A stretch of DNA of 64,000 bases, taken from the NCBI RefSeq assembly GCF_004348985.1, contig NZ_SMKW01000030.1, forward strand, positions 1 to 64,000. Direction: 5' to 3'. Source of the stretch: Saccharopolyspora elongata. GTDB lineage: Bacteria > Actinomycetota > Actinomycetes > Mycobacteriales > Pseudonocardiaceae. The position numbers were made by a program, and so were the translations under genes. Positions 45,666-52,503 of this stretch are shown one piece after another; position 1 is the first letter of the stretch, and each line of letters begins with the position of its first letter. The notes under the pieces were generated by a model. That model was not told the origin of the DNA and searched no databases. It saw nothing but the letters and a program-made list of their open reading frames with translations.

Positions 45666-45855
45666 GTTCCAGGCTCGTTTTGCGTGGCGGTGCGGGTAGC
45701 GGCCCCCCTGCGGGAGTTACAGAAGCCTTCTCGGCTGTGGGATCCCCGACTTGTGTATGGACCAATACGCGGCGTCGGGGCTGTCCTCGCGAGAAGACTT
45801 CTGAGAACCCGCGGCGGTGCGAGTTGCGAGGGTGGGCTAAGCGGCTGCGCCGCTT
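45666..45855 (+). repeat. Dispersed 3'-end repeat element, copy B
   Basis: 190 bp similar to 27806-28011, same orientation, starting 12 bp after the peptidase stop. Shared blocks: CTCGTTTTGCGTGGCGGTGC (slightly varied), GGCCCCCCTGCGGG, GTGGGATCCCCGAC, CCAATAC, GTCGGGG, TGAGAACCCGCGGCGGTGCG, GGGTGGGCTAAGCGGCTGCG. It has the same core hairpin. It accounts for much of the gene-free 45654-46240 stretch. Confidence 0.8.
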
Positions 45856-45935
45856 GCGGCAGCTTGAGCTGTGGCAGCGTTGCGTGCCGCAGGTTGCCCA
45901 AGCACGTGTGGAAACGCCGTGGTGTTCGACCGGTC

Positions 45936-45987
45936 AAACGAAAAGACCCCCGTCCGAGCTTGAGAAGGGCGGGGGTCTTCTTCGTTT
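45936..45987. terminator. Long hairpin terminator
   Basis: Arms AAACGAAAAGACCCCCGTCC (45936-45955) and GGGCGGGGGTCTTCTTCGTT (45967-45986) pair with two small interruptions, ending in TTT. A/T-rich tails on both sides suit bidirectional termination. It sits after repeat copy B; 45988-46228 shows nothing else recognisable. Confidence 0.7.
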
Positions 45988-46228
45988 GGTGGCCGATGCG
46001 CCGGTCGCCTCTGCGGCGATTGGCGCGACGCGGCTCCAGCCGAACGGTATTCCGCGAAGGCGGTCATTGAGGCCCGGGGGACACGGGCGCACCGACCGAA
46101 CTGTTCAACGGCCGGACCCGCGGCGGTGTTCCGGTCCCGGGTGTGAGTCACCCCTCACTCGATCGAGATCTCGTCCCGACACGCGCCGGTTCGATGCTTG
46201 ACTCCCGGAGTCCGCCCGCCGGGGCCCT

Positions 46229-46234
46229 TAGCTT
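46229..46234 (+). promoter_or_regulatory. -10 box for a leaderless transcript
   Basis: TAGCTT (TANNNT) ends 6 nt before the ATG at 46241. The preceding GCCCGCCGGGGCCC is nearly the same as before the GNAT gene at 50389. Confidence 0.55.
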
Positions 46235-46240
46235 CGAGGC

Positions 46241-46708
46241 ATGGATTTCCGCAACGAAGTACGAGTCGGACAGCACATCTACGGAGTCACCGCCAAGAGC
46301 GAGCCCGCCGGCGAAGACCAGCCGGCCACCGTCGCGGTGGAGTTCACCGGGGCGGACGCCGACGGCCTCGTCGTGGCCGAGGGCAATCTGCTGATCGCCG
46401 TCGACGGCCTCTGCGACGCGAACGCGTTCCTGGCCCAGACCTTGGACGGCCTGGCCGCGCTGCACTCGCCGTGGGCCACGAGGCGGGGGCGGAGCCGACC
46501 ACGGCCGCCCAACGCCGGCCGGCCGTGGACCGAAGCCGACGGCGAGCGGCTCCGGGAGCGGTGGCTGAGCTCGGTCGGCGAAACCGCGAGCCGGTTGATC
46601 GGGGAGCTCGGCGAGGAGTTCGGCCGGACCCGCGGCGCCGTTCGCGCGCAGCTGCCCCGCCTGGGCTGCGACCCGGACGTGCCGGGCCGGGTGCTCGCCG
46701 CGGCTTGA
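46241..46708 (+). CDS. Uncharacterised protein
   Basis: 155 residues. The first 80 residues look beta-rich (VRVGQHIYGVTAKSEPAGED...VVAEGNLLIAVDGLCDANAFLAQTLDGLAAL). The C-terminal half (90-150) is basic then helical, with an RPWTEADGERLRERWLSSVGETA...EFGRTRGAVRAQLPRLGCDP segment resembling a SANT/Myb-like or sigma-4-like HTH. Possibly DNA-binding. No family recognised. Confidence 0.65.
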   Translation: MDFRNEVRVGQHIYGVTAKSEPAGEDQPATVAVEFTGADADGLVVAEGNLLIAVDGLCDANAFLAQTLDGLAALHSPWATRRGRSRPRPPNAGRPWTEADGERLRERWLSSVGETASRLIGELGEEFGRTRGAVRAQLPRLGCDPDVPGRVLAAA

Positions 46709-47071
46709 GTTCACCGCGGCGGAATCCGGTGCGGAATTCGGTTTGCGGAACGGCGGGGAATTCTTCCGGTGCATTGGATGACATTCGACCGAATATGACC
46801 GGGAATCGCGATTTTGGCGAGAAAGGAGGTGGGATTCGAGGAGTGCGGCGGAGGTGGTCCGCAATTTCGGGGGCGACGCGTTGACGGTTCTGCCGATTCG
46901 CCGTGTTCCGGGAGGAAGATTTACGGACGGCATGACGAAGACACCGCCTCGGTGGGGCCCGATGCACGCTGTCGGGGTGCCCACGCGAGGCGGTGCCTTG
47001 GGAGGCCGCGGCTGACGCCGCCGACCCGGTTGCCGGGGTGCCCGCACCCCGGCGACCCGCTCAGAGTCGGA
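46709..47071. other. Gene-free 363-bp stretch
   Basis: No convincing gene. A GAGAAAGGAGG sequence near 46818 looks like a ribosome site, but the frame behind it has no family-like content. It holds a hairpin CACCGCCTCG / CGAGGCGGTG (46942-46951 with 46986-46995) and the terminator at 47032-47053. Confidence 0.6.
47032..47053 (-). terminator. Terminator of the secreted four-cysteine protein gene
   Basis: A perfect 10-bp stem GCCGGGGTGC / GCACCCCGGC with a 2-nt loop, 18 bp after the minus-strand stop. Confidence 0.7.
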
Positions 47072-47458
47072 TCAGCACTTCTCGAAGGTGATCGCCGGGG
47101 AGTGCGCGATGGATCCCGTCGAGCTGATCGTCTCGGTGTGCACCCTGACGGTGGCGCCGGAGTTGCACGGTGCCTTCGTGGTCAGGTTGATCTCGGTGCC
47201 GCTCTGCGCCAACTCGCCGATCACCTTCGGTGTCGCGTCCTTCTGCTCGACGACGATCCGCACGGTGACCGTCGCGCTGTTCAGGCACCCGGTTCGCCCG
47301 CCGATGGCGGTCAAGGTGTTGCCGTCACGCGTCGGCTGGTAGGCGAACAGCGCGCAAGCCGGGGCTTGCTGGACTGCCGCGAGCGCCGGGGCGGTCGGCA
47401 CGATCGCGAACGCGGCGGCCGTCAACGCGGCGCTGAGCAGGACGGGCGAGTGTCGCAT
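47072..47458 (-). CDS. Small secreted protein with four cysteines
   Basis: 128 residues. Signal peptide MRHSPVLLSAALTAAAFAIV to about ALA (residue 27). The mature part is a compact beta domain with four Cys (PACALF, GCLNSATVTVRIV, APCNSGATV and the C-terminal FEKC), probably two disulphides. It resembles a common actinomycete family of secreted proteins with repeated TVTVR-type strands; function unknown. The ATG at 47458 has GAAGG upstream. Confidence 0.72.
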   Translation of the reverse strand: MRHSPVLLSAALTAAAFAIVPTAPALAAVQQAPACALFAYQPTRDGNTLTAIGGRTGCLNSATVTVRIVVEQKDATPKVIGELAQSGTEINLTTKAPCNSGATVRVHTETISSTGSIAHSPAITFEKC

Positions 47459-47789
47459 TCGGGGCCTTCTTTCATGTACCGAATTGCTGACCGGGGGCAA
47501 CGAGAAGTCGATCACCCGCCAGGTTTGCTGTCAATTTGGGGCTGGTTCGGACGCAATCTTTCACCCGAGCGAGTTTCGCAATTAGTTGTGGTGGCGTGCT
47601 CTTGTCGTGCCCGCGCGTCCGGGCGGAAGGGAAGGGATCGGATTGGATGGTGCTATGAAAAGTGAATTCTTGTCGGTTTGCGGCTGCCGGAGTGGGTTTC
47701 GGCCGGGCGTCGGCGAGCATCGCCCCGGGCTCGCGCTGCAATATTTGCAATTCCTCTGTTAATGTTGCAGCGCGTTCGAGGGGGTGTCG
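47459..47789. other. Divergent 331-bp control region
   Basis: No gene. It separates the secreted-protein gene (minus) from the IclR gene (plus) and is relatively AT-rich in two patches (around 47520-47590 and 47735-47770). It contains the TGCAA/TTGCA dyad listed separately. Confidence 0.6.
47737..47749. promoter_or_regulatory. Operator-like dyad before the IclR gene
   Basis: TGCAATATTTGCA: perfect 5-bp arms with a 3-bp spacer, flanked by further ATTGCAA/GTTGCA half-like sites. 40 bp before the start; autoregulation is typical of IclR proteins. Confidence 0.5.
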
Positions 47790-48536
47790 ATGTCGAAGAC
47801 GGTCGCCAAGGCGGTCCACGTGCTTGAAACCCTCGCCGCGGCGCCCAAGACCATCGCGGAGCTGGCGCGCGAGCTCGGCGTGCACAGCTCGACCGCGCTG
47901 CGCATGCTGCAGCCGCTGGCCGACGGCGGCCTGATCGCCCGCGGCCCGGAGGGCCGGTACCGCCTCGGGTTCCGGCTGGTCGAGCTCGGCCAGCAGGTGC
48001 TGGAGGAGATGGACCTGCGCGCCGTCGCCCGGCCGCACCTGATCGCGCTCGCGGACGCCACGCGCTCGACGGTGCACCTGGCGCAGCTGGTGGACGGTCA
48101 GATCGTCTACGTGGACAAGATCAACGGCGCGGCGTCGATCCGCACCTGGTCGCGGATCGGCCGGGCGGTGCCGCTGCACACCGCCGCGGCCAGCAAGGTG
48201 ATCCTGGCGGCGCTGCCCGCCGAACGCCGGGACCGCCTGCTGTCCGCGCACGCCTTCACCCGCTACACCGAGCGCACCATCACCGACGAGACCGAGTTCC
48301 GCGATCACCTCGCCGAGGTCGAGCGGCTCGGCTACGCCACCGACCAGGCGGAGTTCGAGCCGCTGGTCCACTGCCTCGGCGTGGGGATCCCGGACGCCAC
48401 CGGGCAGCTCGCGGCCGCGGTCTCGCTGACGACGGTGCGAGCGGACGCCGACATGCCCGAGCTGGAACGCCTCCTCGGTCAGGTCCAGGACACGGCGAGC
48501 GCGATCGCCGCTGCCCTCGGCCGCTCGGCGAACTGA
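47790..48536 (+). CDS. IclR-family regulator
   Basis: 248 residues. Winged helix 5-65 (KAVHVLETLAAAPKTIAELARELGVHSSTALRMLQPLADGGLI) and an IclR effector domain 75-240 (LADATRSTVHLAQLVDGQIVYVDKI, VPLHTAAASKVILAAL, GYATDQAEFEPLVHCLGVGI). ATG 47790 has GAGGGGG at good spacing; GTG 47784 is a second choice. No catabolic operon adjoins it, so its targets lie elsewhere, apart from itself. Confidence 0.9.
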   Translation: MSKTVAKAVHVLETLAAAPKTIAELARELGVHSSTALRMLQPLADGGLIARGPEGRYRLGFRLVELGQQVLEEMDLRAVARPHLIALADATRSTVHLAQLVDGQIVYVDKINGAASIRTWSRIGRAVPLHTAAASKVILAALPAERRDRLLSAHAFTRYTERTITDETEFRDHLAEVERLGYATDQAEFEPLVHCLGVGIPDATGQLAAAVSLTTVRADADMPELERLLGQVQDTASAIAAALGRSAN

Positions 48537-48645
48537 TCGCGCGGGCGCGCGGCGATCTGGGGTGATCGGAACAACTCGGGGCAACCCGTGACCGTTCCCA
48601 GGGGTGTTCGTTACCAGGGTGTTCGGCGTGACCGGGAGGATTGCG

Positions 48646-49701
48646 ATGACCTGGATGATCTACGGAGCGAGCGGCTACACCGGTCAGCTGGTCGCTGACC
48701 TGGCGCTCGACCGCGGCGAGCGGCCGGTGCTGGCCGGACGCGATCCGGGCAAGGTCGCGGCATTCGCCACGCCTCGCGGCCTGCCCTACCGGGTCTTCGA
48801 CCTCGCAGACCCGAACGCGGTCGCCGAGGCGCTGCGCGATGTCGACGTCGTGGCGCATTGCGCCGGGCCGTTCTCCGCGACGTCGGCGCCGATGGTCGAG
48901 GGCTGCCTGCGCGCCGGCGCGCACTACCTCGACATCACCGGCGAGATCGACGTGTTCGAGGCGGTTTTCGAGCGCCACGAGGACGCCCGGCGTGCCGGGG
49001 TGGTGCTGCTGCCGGGCTCGGGCTTCGACGTGGTGCCCACCGACTGCCTGGCCGCGATGGTCGCCGCCGAGCTGCCGACGGCGACGCACCTCGATCTCGC
49101 CTTCCACTCCAGCGGCGGGATCAGCGGCGGAACGCTGAAGAGCGCGCTGGAGGGAGCCGCGCTGGGCGGTCGGGCGCGCATCGGCGGCGAGGTGCGTTCC
49201 GTGCCGATGGCGTGGCGTCGGCGCGAGATCCCGTTCCCGTCCGGGCCGCGCCGGGTCGCCTCGCTGCCCTGGGGCGACGTCAGCACGGCCTACCGCAGCA
49301 CCGGGATCGGCAACATCACCACCTTCGCGCACCTGCCCGGGCTCACCCGGACCGGCCCGCGCTCGGCCAGGCTGTCGCAGGTCGTGATGGGGTCGCACCT
49401 CGTGCAGCGGCTGGGCCGGGCGGCGATCGGCGCGGCCGTGCGCGGCCCGGGCCGGGCGACCCGCTCGCGCAGCTGGGTCGAGGTGTACGCGGAGGCGACG
49501 GCGCCGGACGGCACGAGCGTGTCGGCGGCCCTGATCGGCCCGGACACCTACGATCTCACGGCGGACGCGGTGCTCCGGGCGGTCGGGGCCCTGCGCTCCG
49601 AACCGCCGGCCCCCGGCGCCCACACCCCGGCCACGGCGTTCGGCGCGGACTTCGTCCGGCGTCTGCACGGCGTCAAGATCATCGAACCTGCCCACCGCTG
49701 A
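48646..49701 (+). CDS. Saccharopine dehydrogenase-like (trans-acting enoyl reductase type) protein
   Basis: 351 residues. A Rossmann motif at the N terminus (MIYGASGYTGQLVADLA), then VVAHCAGPFSATSAPMVEGCLRAGAHYLDITGE and the LLPGSGFDVVPTDCLAA segment, typical of the family including mycobacterial Rv2449c-type enzymes. Such proteins are NAD(P)-dependent reductases or epimerases; the substrate is unknown. ATG with GGGAGGA. Confidence 0.88.
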   Translation: MTWMIYGASGYTGQLVADLALDRGERPVLAGRDPGKVAAFATPRGLPYRVFDLADPNAVAEALRDVDVVAHCAGPFSATSAPMVEGCLRAGAHYLDITGEIDVFEAVFERHEDARRAGVVLLPGSGFDVVPTDCLAAMVAAELPTATHLDLAFHSSGGISGGTLKSALEGAALGGRARIGGEVRSVPMAWRRREIPFPSGPRRVASLPWGDVSTAYRSTGIGNITTFAHLPGLTRTGPRSARLSQVVMGSHLVQRLGRAAIGAAVRGPGRATRSRSWVEVYAEATAPDGTSVSAALIGPDTYDLTADAVLRAVGALRSEPPAPGAHTPATAFGADFVRRLHGVKIIEPAHR

Positions 49702-49731
49702 ACCGCCCGCACCCGGCCAGCGGTGCGCGGG

Positions 49732-50292
49732 TCACTCGACCAGGACGCGGAGCATGCCCTCCGGGCCGTCGTCGTTCTCCAGGAACTCCAGGAACGGCCC
49801 CTCGCCCGAGGCCGGGTGCAAGGACGCGAACTCGGAGCGCTCGCCCGCCAGCTCCATGCCGGTCGCCGCCGCCATGGTCCGGGCGTCCGAACGCGGGTCC
49901 TGGGTGTCGACCACGACCGCGGCCACCGGGCCGGTGTTGGCGTAGACCTTGCGCGGTTCGAGCACGCACAGCTCGTTGCCCTCGAGGTCGGCCATCACCA
50001 CCCACGGCACCTCGCTGCTCTGGTCGATGTCGGCGAACCGGGCACCGGCGTTGAACAACCGCTCCACGATCCGGTTCTGGTCGTCGTGCGTCTCGCTGCG
50101 CAGGTCCAGGTGCACGCCGTTCTTGCCGCTCTTGGCGCGGGCGCTGGCGACGAACCGCAACGGCACCCCGGGGCCGGTCGGCTGGACGACGATCCCGCAC
50201 GCCGTGTCGAGCCGCCAACCGAGCACGTCGGCCCACCACCGCGCGAGCCGCTCCGGCTCCCGCGCCGAGAACTCCACGACGACCGACGCCAT
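49732..50292 (-). CDS. VOC-family protein with a divergent second half
   Basis: 186 residues. The N-terminal VOC module (1-110; FSAREPERLARWWADVLGWR, GVHLDLRSETHDD, WVVMADLEGNELCVLEP) resembles glyoxalase-like proteins with HLD and NELCVL strands. The last 70 residues (VAAVVVDTQDPRSDARTMAAATGME ... ASGEGPFLEFLENDDGP) begin a second module that appears cut short. Starts at ATG 50292 with no Shine-Dalgarno; probably leaderless. Confidence 0.85.
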   Translation of the reverse strand: MASVVVEFSAREPERLARWWADVLGWRLDTACGIVVQPTGPGVPLRFVASARAKSGKNGVHLDLRSETHDDQNRIVERLFNAGARFADIDQSSEVPWVVMADLEGNELCVLEPRKVYANTGPVAAVVVDTQDPRSDARTMAAATGMELAGERSEFASLHPASGEGPFLEFLENDDGPEGMLRVLVE

Positions 50293-50298
50293 GCGGCG

Positions 50299-50304
50299 AA
50301 CGTA
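50299..50304 (-). promoter_or_regulatory. -10 box for a leaderless VOC transcript
   Basis: On the minus strand TACGTT (TANNNT) ends 6 nt before the ATG at 50292. Confidence 0.5.
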
Positions 50305-50375
50305 AGGGCACTCCCGGGCTTCGCACAACTTCATCCGGGACCGAAAACGGGTGGCGACCGGCCCGCCCGGGGCCT

Positions 50376-50381
50376 TAGCTT
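50376..50381 (+). promoter_or_regulatory. -10 box for a leaderless GNAT transcript
   Basis: TAGCTT ends 7 nt before the ATG at 50389, preceded by CCCGCCCGGGGCC, as at 46229. Confidence 0.55.
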
Positions 50382-50388
50382 GCGGGCC

Positions 50389-50874
50389 ATGCGGATTCGC
50401 GAAGCGCACCCCGACGACTGGTCGGCGATCTGGCCGTTCATGCGGGAGATCGCGGTGGCGGGGGAGACGTTCTCCTGGGACCGCGACATCGACGAGCAGC
50501 GAGCCAGGCAGCGCTGGTTCCCGCAGCCGCCGGGCCGGACGGTCGTCGCCGTCGACGACGGCCGAGTGGTCGGCACCGCGGTGTCCGGCCCGAACCACGA
50601 GGGGCCGGCCGCGCACGTCGCGACGGCCAGCTTCATGGTCGACCCCGAACACGCCGGGCGCGGCGCGGGCCGGGCGCTGGGCCGCCACGTCCTGGACCGG
50701 GCGCGAGCGGACGGCTTCCGCGCGATGCAGTTCAACGCGGTCGTCGAGACCAACGACCGGGCCGTCGCCCTCTGGCGGTCGCTCGGCATGCGGATCGTGG
50801 CGACCCTGCCGGAGGCGTTCCACCACCCGGGCCACGGCTACGTCGGCCTGCACGTCATGTACCAGCTGTTCTGA
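50389..50874 (+). CDS. GNAT acetyltransferase
   Basis: 161 residues of the PhinothricinAc/RimI-like type. The acetyl-CoA loop is HAGRGAGRALGRHVLDRA (RGAGRA), with the beta4 strand TASFMVDPE before it and NDRAVALWRSLGMRIVATLPEAF after it. The end FHHPGHGYVGLHVMYQLF matches GNATs acting on small molecules or N-termini. Convergence with jetD is broken by a hairpin. Confidence 0.88.
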   Translation: MRIREAHPDDWSAIWPFMREIAVAGETFSWDRDIDEQRARQRWFPQPPGRTVVAVDDGRVVGTAVSGPNHEGPAAHVATASFMVDPEHAGRGAGRALGRHVLDRARADGFRAMQFNAVVETNDRAVALWRSLGMRIVATLPEAFHHPGHGYVGLHVMYQLF

Positions 50875-50887
50875 GGCGCGGTAGGTG

Positions 50888-50933
50888 CCCGTGAGCGGTC
50901 CGGTGCGCCATCGCACCCCGAACCGCTCACGGG
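50888..50933. terminator. Bidirectional terminator between GNAT and jetD
   Basis: Stem CCCGTGAGCGGT / ACCGCTCACGGG (12 bp) with an inner GGTGCG/CGCACC helix in the loop. Confidence 0.8.
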
Positions 50934-50976
50934 TCCCTGACCAGAGGAGATCGTCGATCCTGGCCGGTGGGCGGGG

Positions 50977-52245
50977 TCAGGTGCGCGAGGTGCTCAACCC
51001 GCGCCGGAGGTCGGCGAGGAGGGTGGGCAGCACCGCTTCCTCTTCGATCGCCCTGGCGGCCGTGCTCATCAGCTCGGACAGCTGCGGATCCCAGGGGGTT
51101 TCGAGCGGGGCGCCGACGAGGTTGGGCAGGTCGGTGCGGGTCGCGGCGGCCTGGTCGAGGGCTTCGCGGTAGTCGGCCGCGGACATCCGCCAGGGGCGCG
51201 CGCCGTGGTGCGCCAGGAGCGAGCTGGTGATGCTGACGCCCGGCCAGTCGAAGTCACCGTGGTAGTGCAGAACGGCACCGCAGTCCGCGAGGCGCTGCAA
51301 CAGCGCCCGGGTGACGGTCGAGGGGCGGCCCGACACGCAGACCACGGGATGCGCGATGCCCTCTTCCACGGCCGATTCGAGGACTCGCGGGTTCTCGCAC
51401 ACCGCGATCGCCGTGGCGGGTTCGACGAGACTGGTCGGGGCGGCGCGCAGGTCGAGGTGGGTCAGATGGGTCGGCAGGCCCAGCTCGGTCCGCTGCCGGA
51501 CGCCCTGCGACCAGTCGTCGGAGCCGACCAGCGGCAAGGCCCAGCAGAGCACGGTCGCGGACACGGCATCGAGTGTGACCCCGCAGCGCTCCCACAAAGC
51601 CCGGCGCTCGCGCTCGTTGCCCGGCGTCTCCACGCCGTGCGCCAGCGCAGCCGCCTTGAGCACGACCCGGCTCAACGCCGTGCCGTTGTCGAGCGCATGC
51701 GCTCCGCCAACGCTCGCCGCGAGCTCGCTGCGCGACGTCCACGCCTCCGGCGGCTCCGCCAGCGCTAACGCGCCCAACGCCTTGGCCGCGCTCCGCGCGA
51801 CGGCGGGAAGCTCGTCGTCGCCGACTCGCCCGTACTGCTGGAGCCACTGCGTCCACGGCTCCGCCCATGCGGCCGTCGCGAGCCCTCGCTCCGCGAGTGC
51901 CGCTCGCACGGTCTCCGCGGTCCGCTCGCGCCGTTCGTCCCGCTCCGCGGCCTCACGTCGCCCCAGCGGCCGCTCGTGCAGGATCTCCAGGACTTCCGCC
52001 AGCCCCAGCGCGAACCGGCTCCGCCGGGTCGCTTCGTCCAATTTGGACAGGCTGATCCGGGTGCCCTGGCCCCACATCGGGCGGCCGTACAGCTCGCCGA
52101 CGGCTCGCTGGGCCTCGGCGTCGGGCAGCTCCAACCGGAACGTCGCCGGCGGGCTCGCCGCCTCCAGCGCTTCCCGGGCCTTCTCCCACAGCCCGCGCAG
52201 CGGCTCGACGCCCCACGCCGCGCGGACGTCGTCCTCGACACTCAC
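50977..52245 (-). CDS. jetD: Wadjet type II nuclease subunit JetD (TIGR02679/DUF2399)
   Basis: 422 residues. The C-terminal Toprim-like region carries Glu284 in AVCENPRVLESA and Asp331/Asp333 in HYHGDFDWPGV, the expected metal-binding set of the JetD nuclease that cuts small circular plasmids once the JetABC motor has extruded them. The N-terminal 150 residues form the arm region that binds the complex. GTG start 52245. It is separated from jetC by 258 bp with a large hairpin, so it may have its own promoter. Confidence 0.88.
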   Translation of the reverse strand: MSVEDDVRAAWGVEPLRGLWEKAREALEAASPPATFRLELPDAEAQRAVGELYGRPMWGQGTRISLSKLDEATRRSRFALGLAEVLEILHERPLGRREAAERDERRERTAETVRAALAERGLATAAWAEPWTQWLQQYGRVGDDELPAVARSAAKALGALALAEPPEAWTSRSELAASVGGAHALDNGTALSRVVLKAAALAHGVETPGNERERRALWERCGVTLDAVSATVLCWALPLVGSDDWSQGVRQRTELGLPTHLTHLDLRAAPTSLVEPATAIAVCENPRVLESAVEEGIAHPVVCVSGRPSTVTRALLQRLADCGAVLHYHGDFDWPGVSITSSLLAHHGARPWRMSAADYREALDQAAATRTDLPNLVGAPLETPWDPQLSELMSTAARAIEEEAVLPTLLADLRRGLSTSRT

Positions 52246-52350
52246 GTCAATTCGCCCCCATTCGTTCGGAAGTATGCGGCGTCAAGGACACCCGCTGACA
52301 ACCCCACCGTCGCCGGACCCCGAGGCCAGCGCTCCGGCGAGGTCCACAGT

Positions 52351-52397
52351 CACCCGGCATGGGCGCATTTCGCGAGAACATGCGCCCACGCCGGGTG
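52351..52397. terminator. 18-bp hairpin between jetC and jetD
   Basis: Arms CACCCGGCATGGGCGCAT and ATGCGCCCACGCCGGGTG pair with one mismatch around an 11-nt loop. It may end or attenuate jetABC transcription, or tune the jetD dose. The rest of the 52246-52503 gap shows nothing else recognisable. Confidence 0.6.
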
Positions 52398-52503
52398 CCG
52401 ACGTCCGTGCTCACCCTGCTCCATTGCACAGGTGGCCTTGCCGGAACCCCCCGGAAGGTGCCGCCGCATCAACGGCCCGGAGCCGCGCCCCGCCGCGCGA
52501 AGA

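Noticed and set aside
45856-45935. Possible tRNA-like or small RNA (segment with GTTCGACC)
   Set aside because: No acceptor, D or anticodon stems can be paired around it.
46814-47665. Long open frame on the plus strand after a GAGAAAGGAGG sequence
   Set aside because: Its product is Arg/Gly-rich without family features, and it overlaps the well-supported secreted-protein gene on the other strand.
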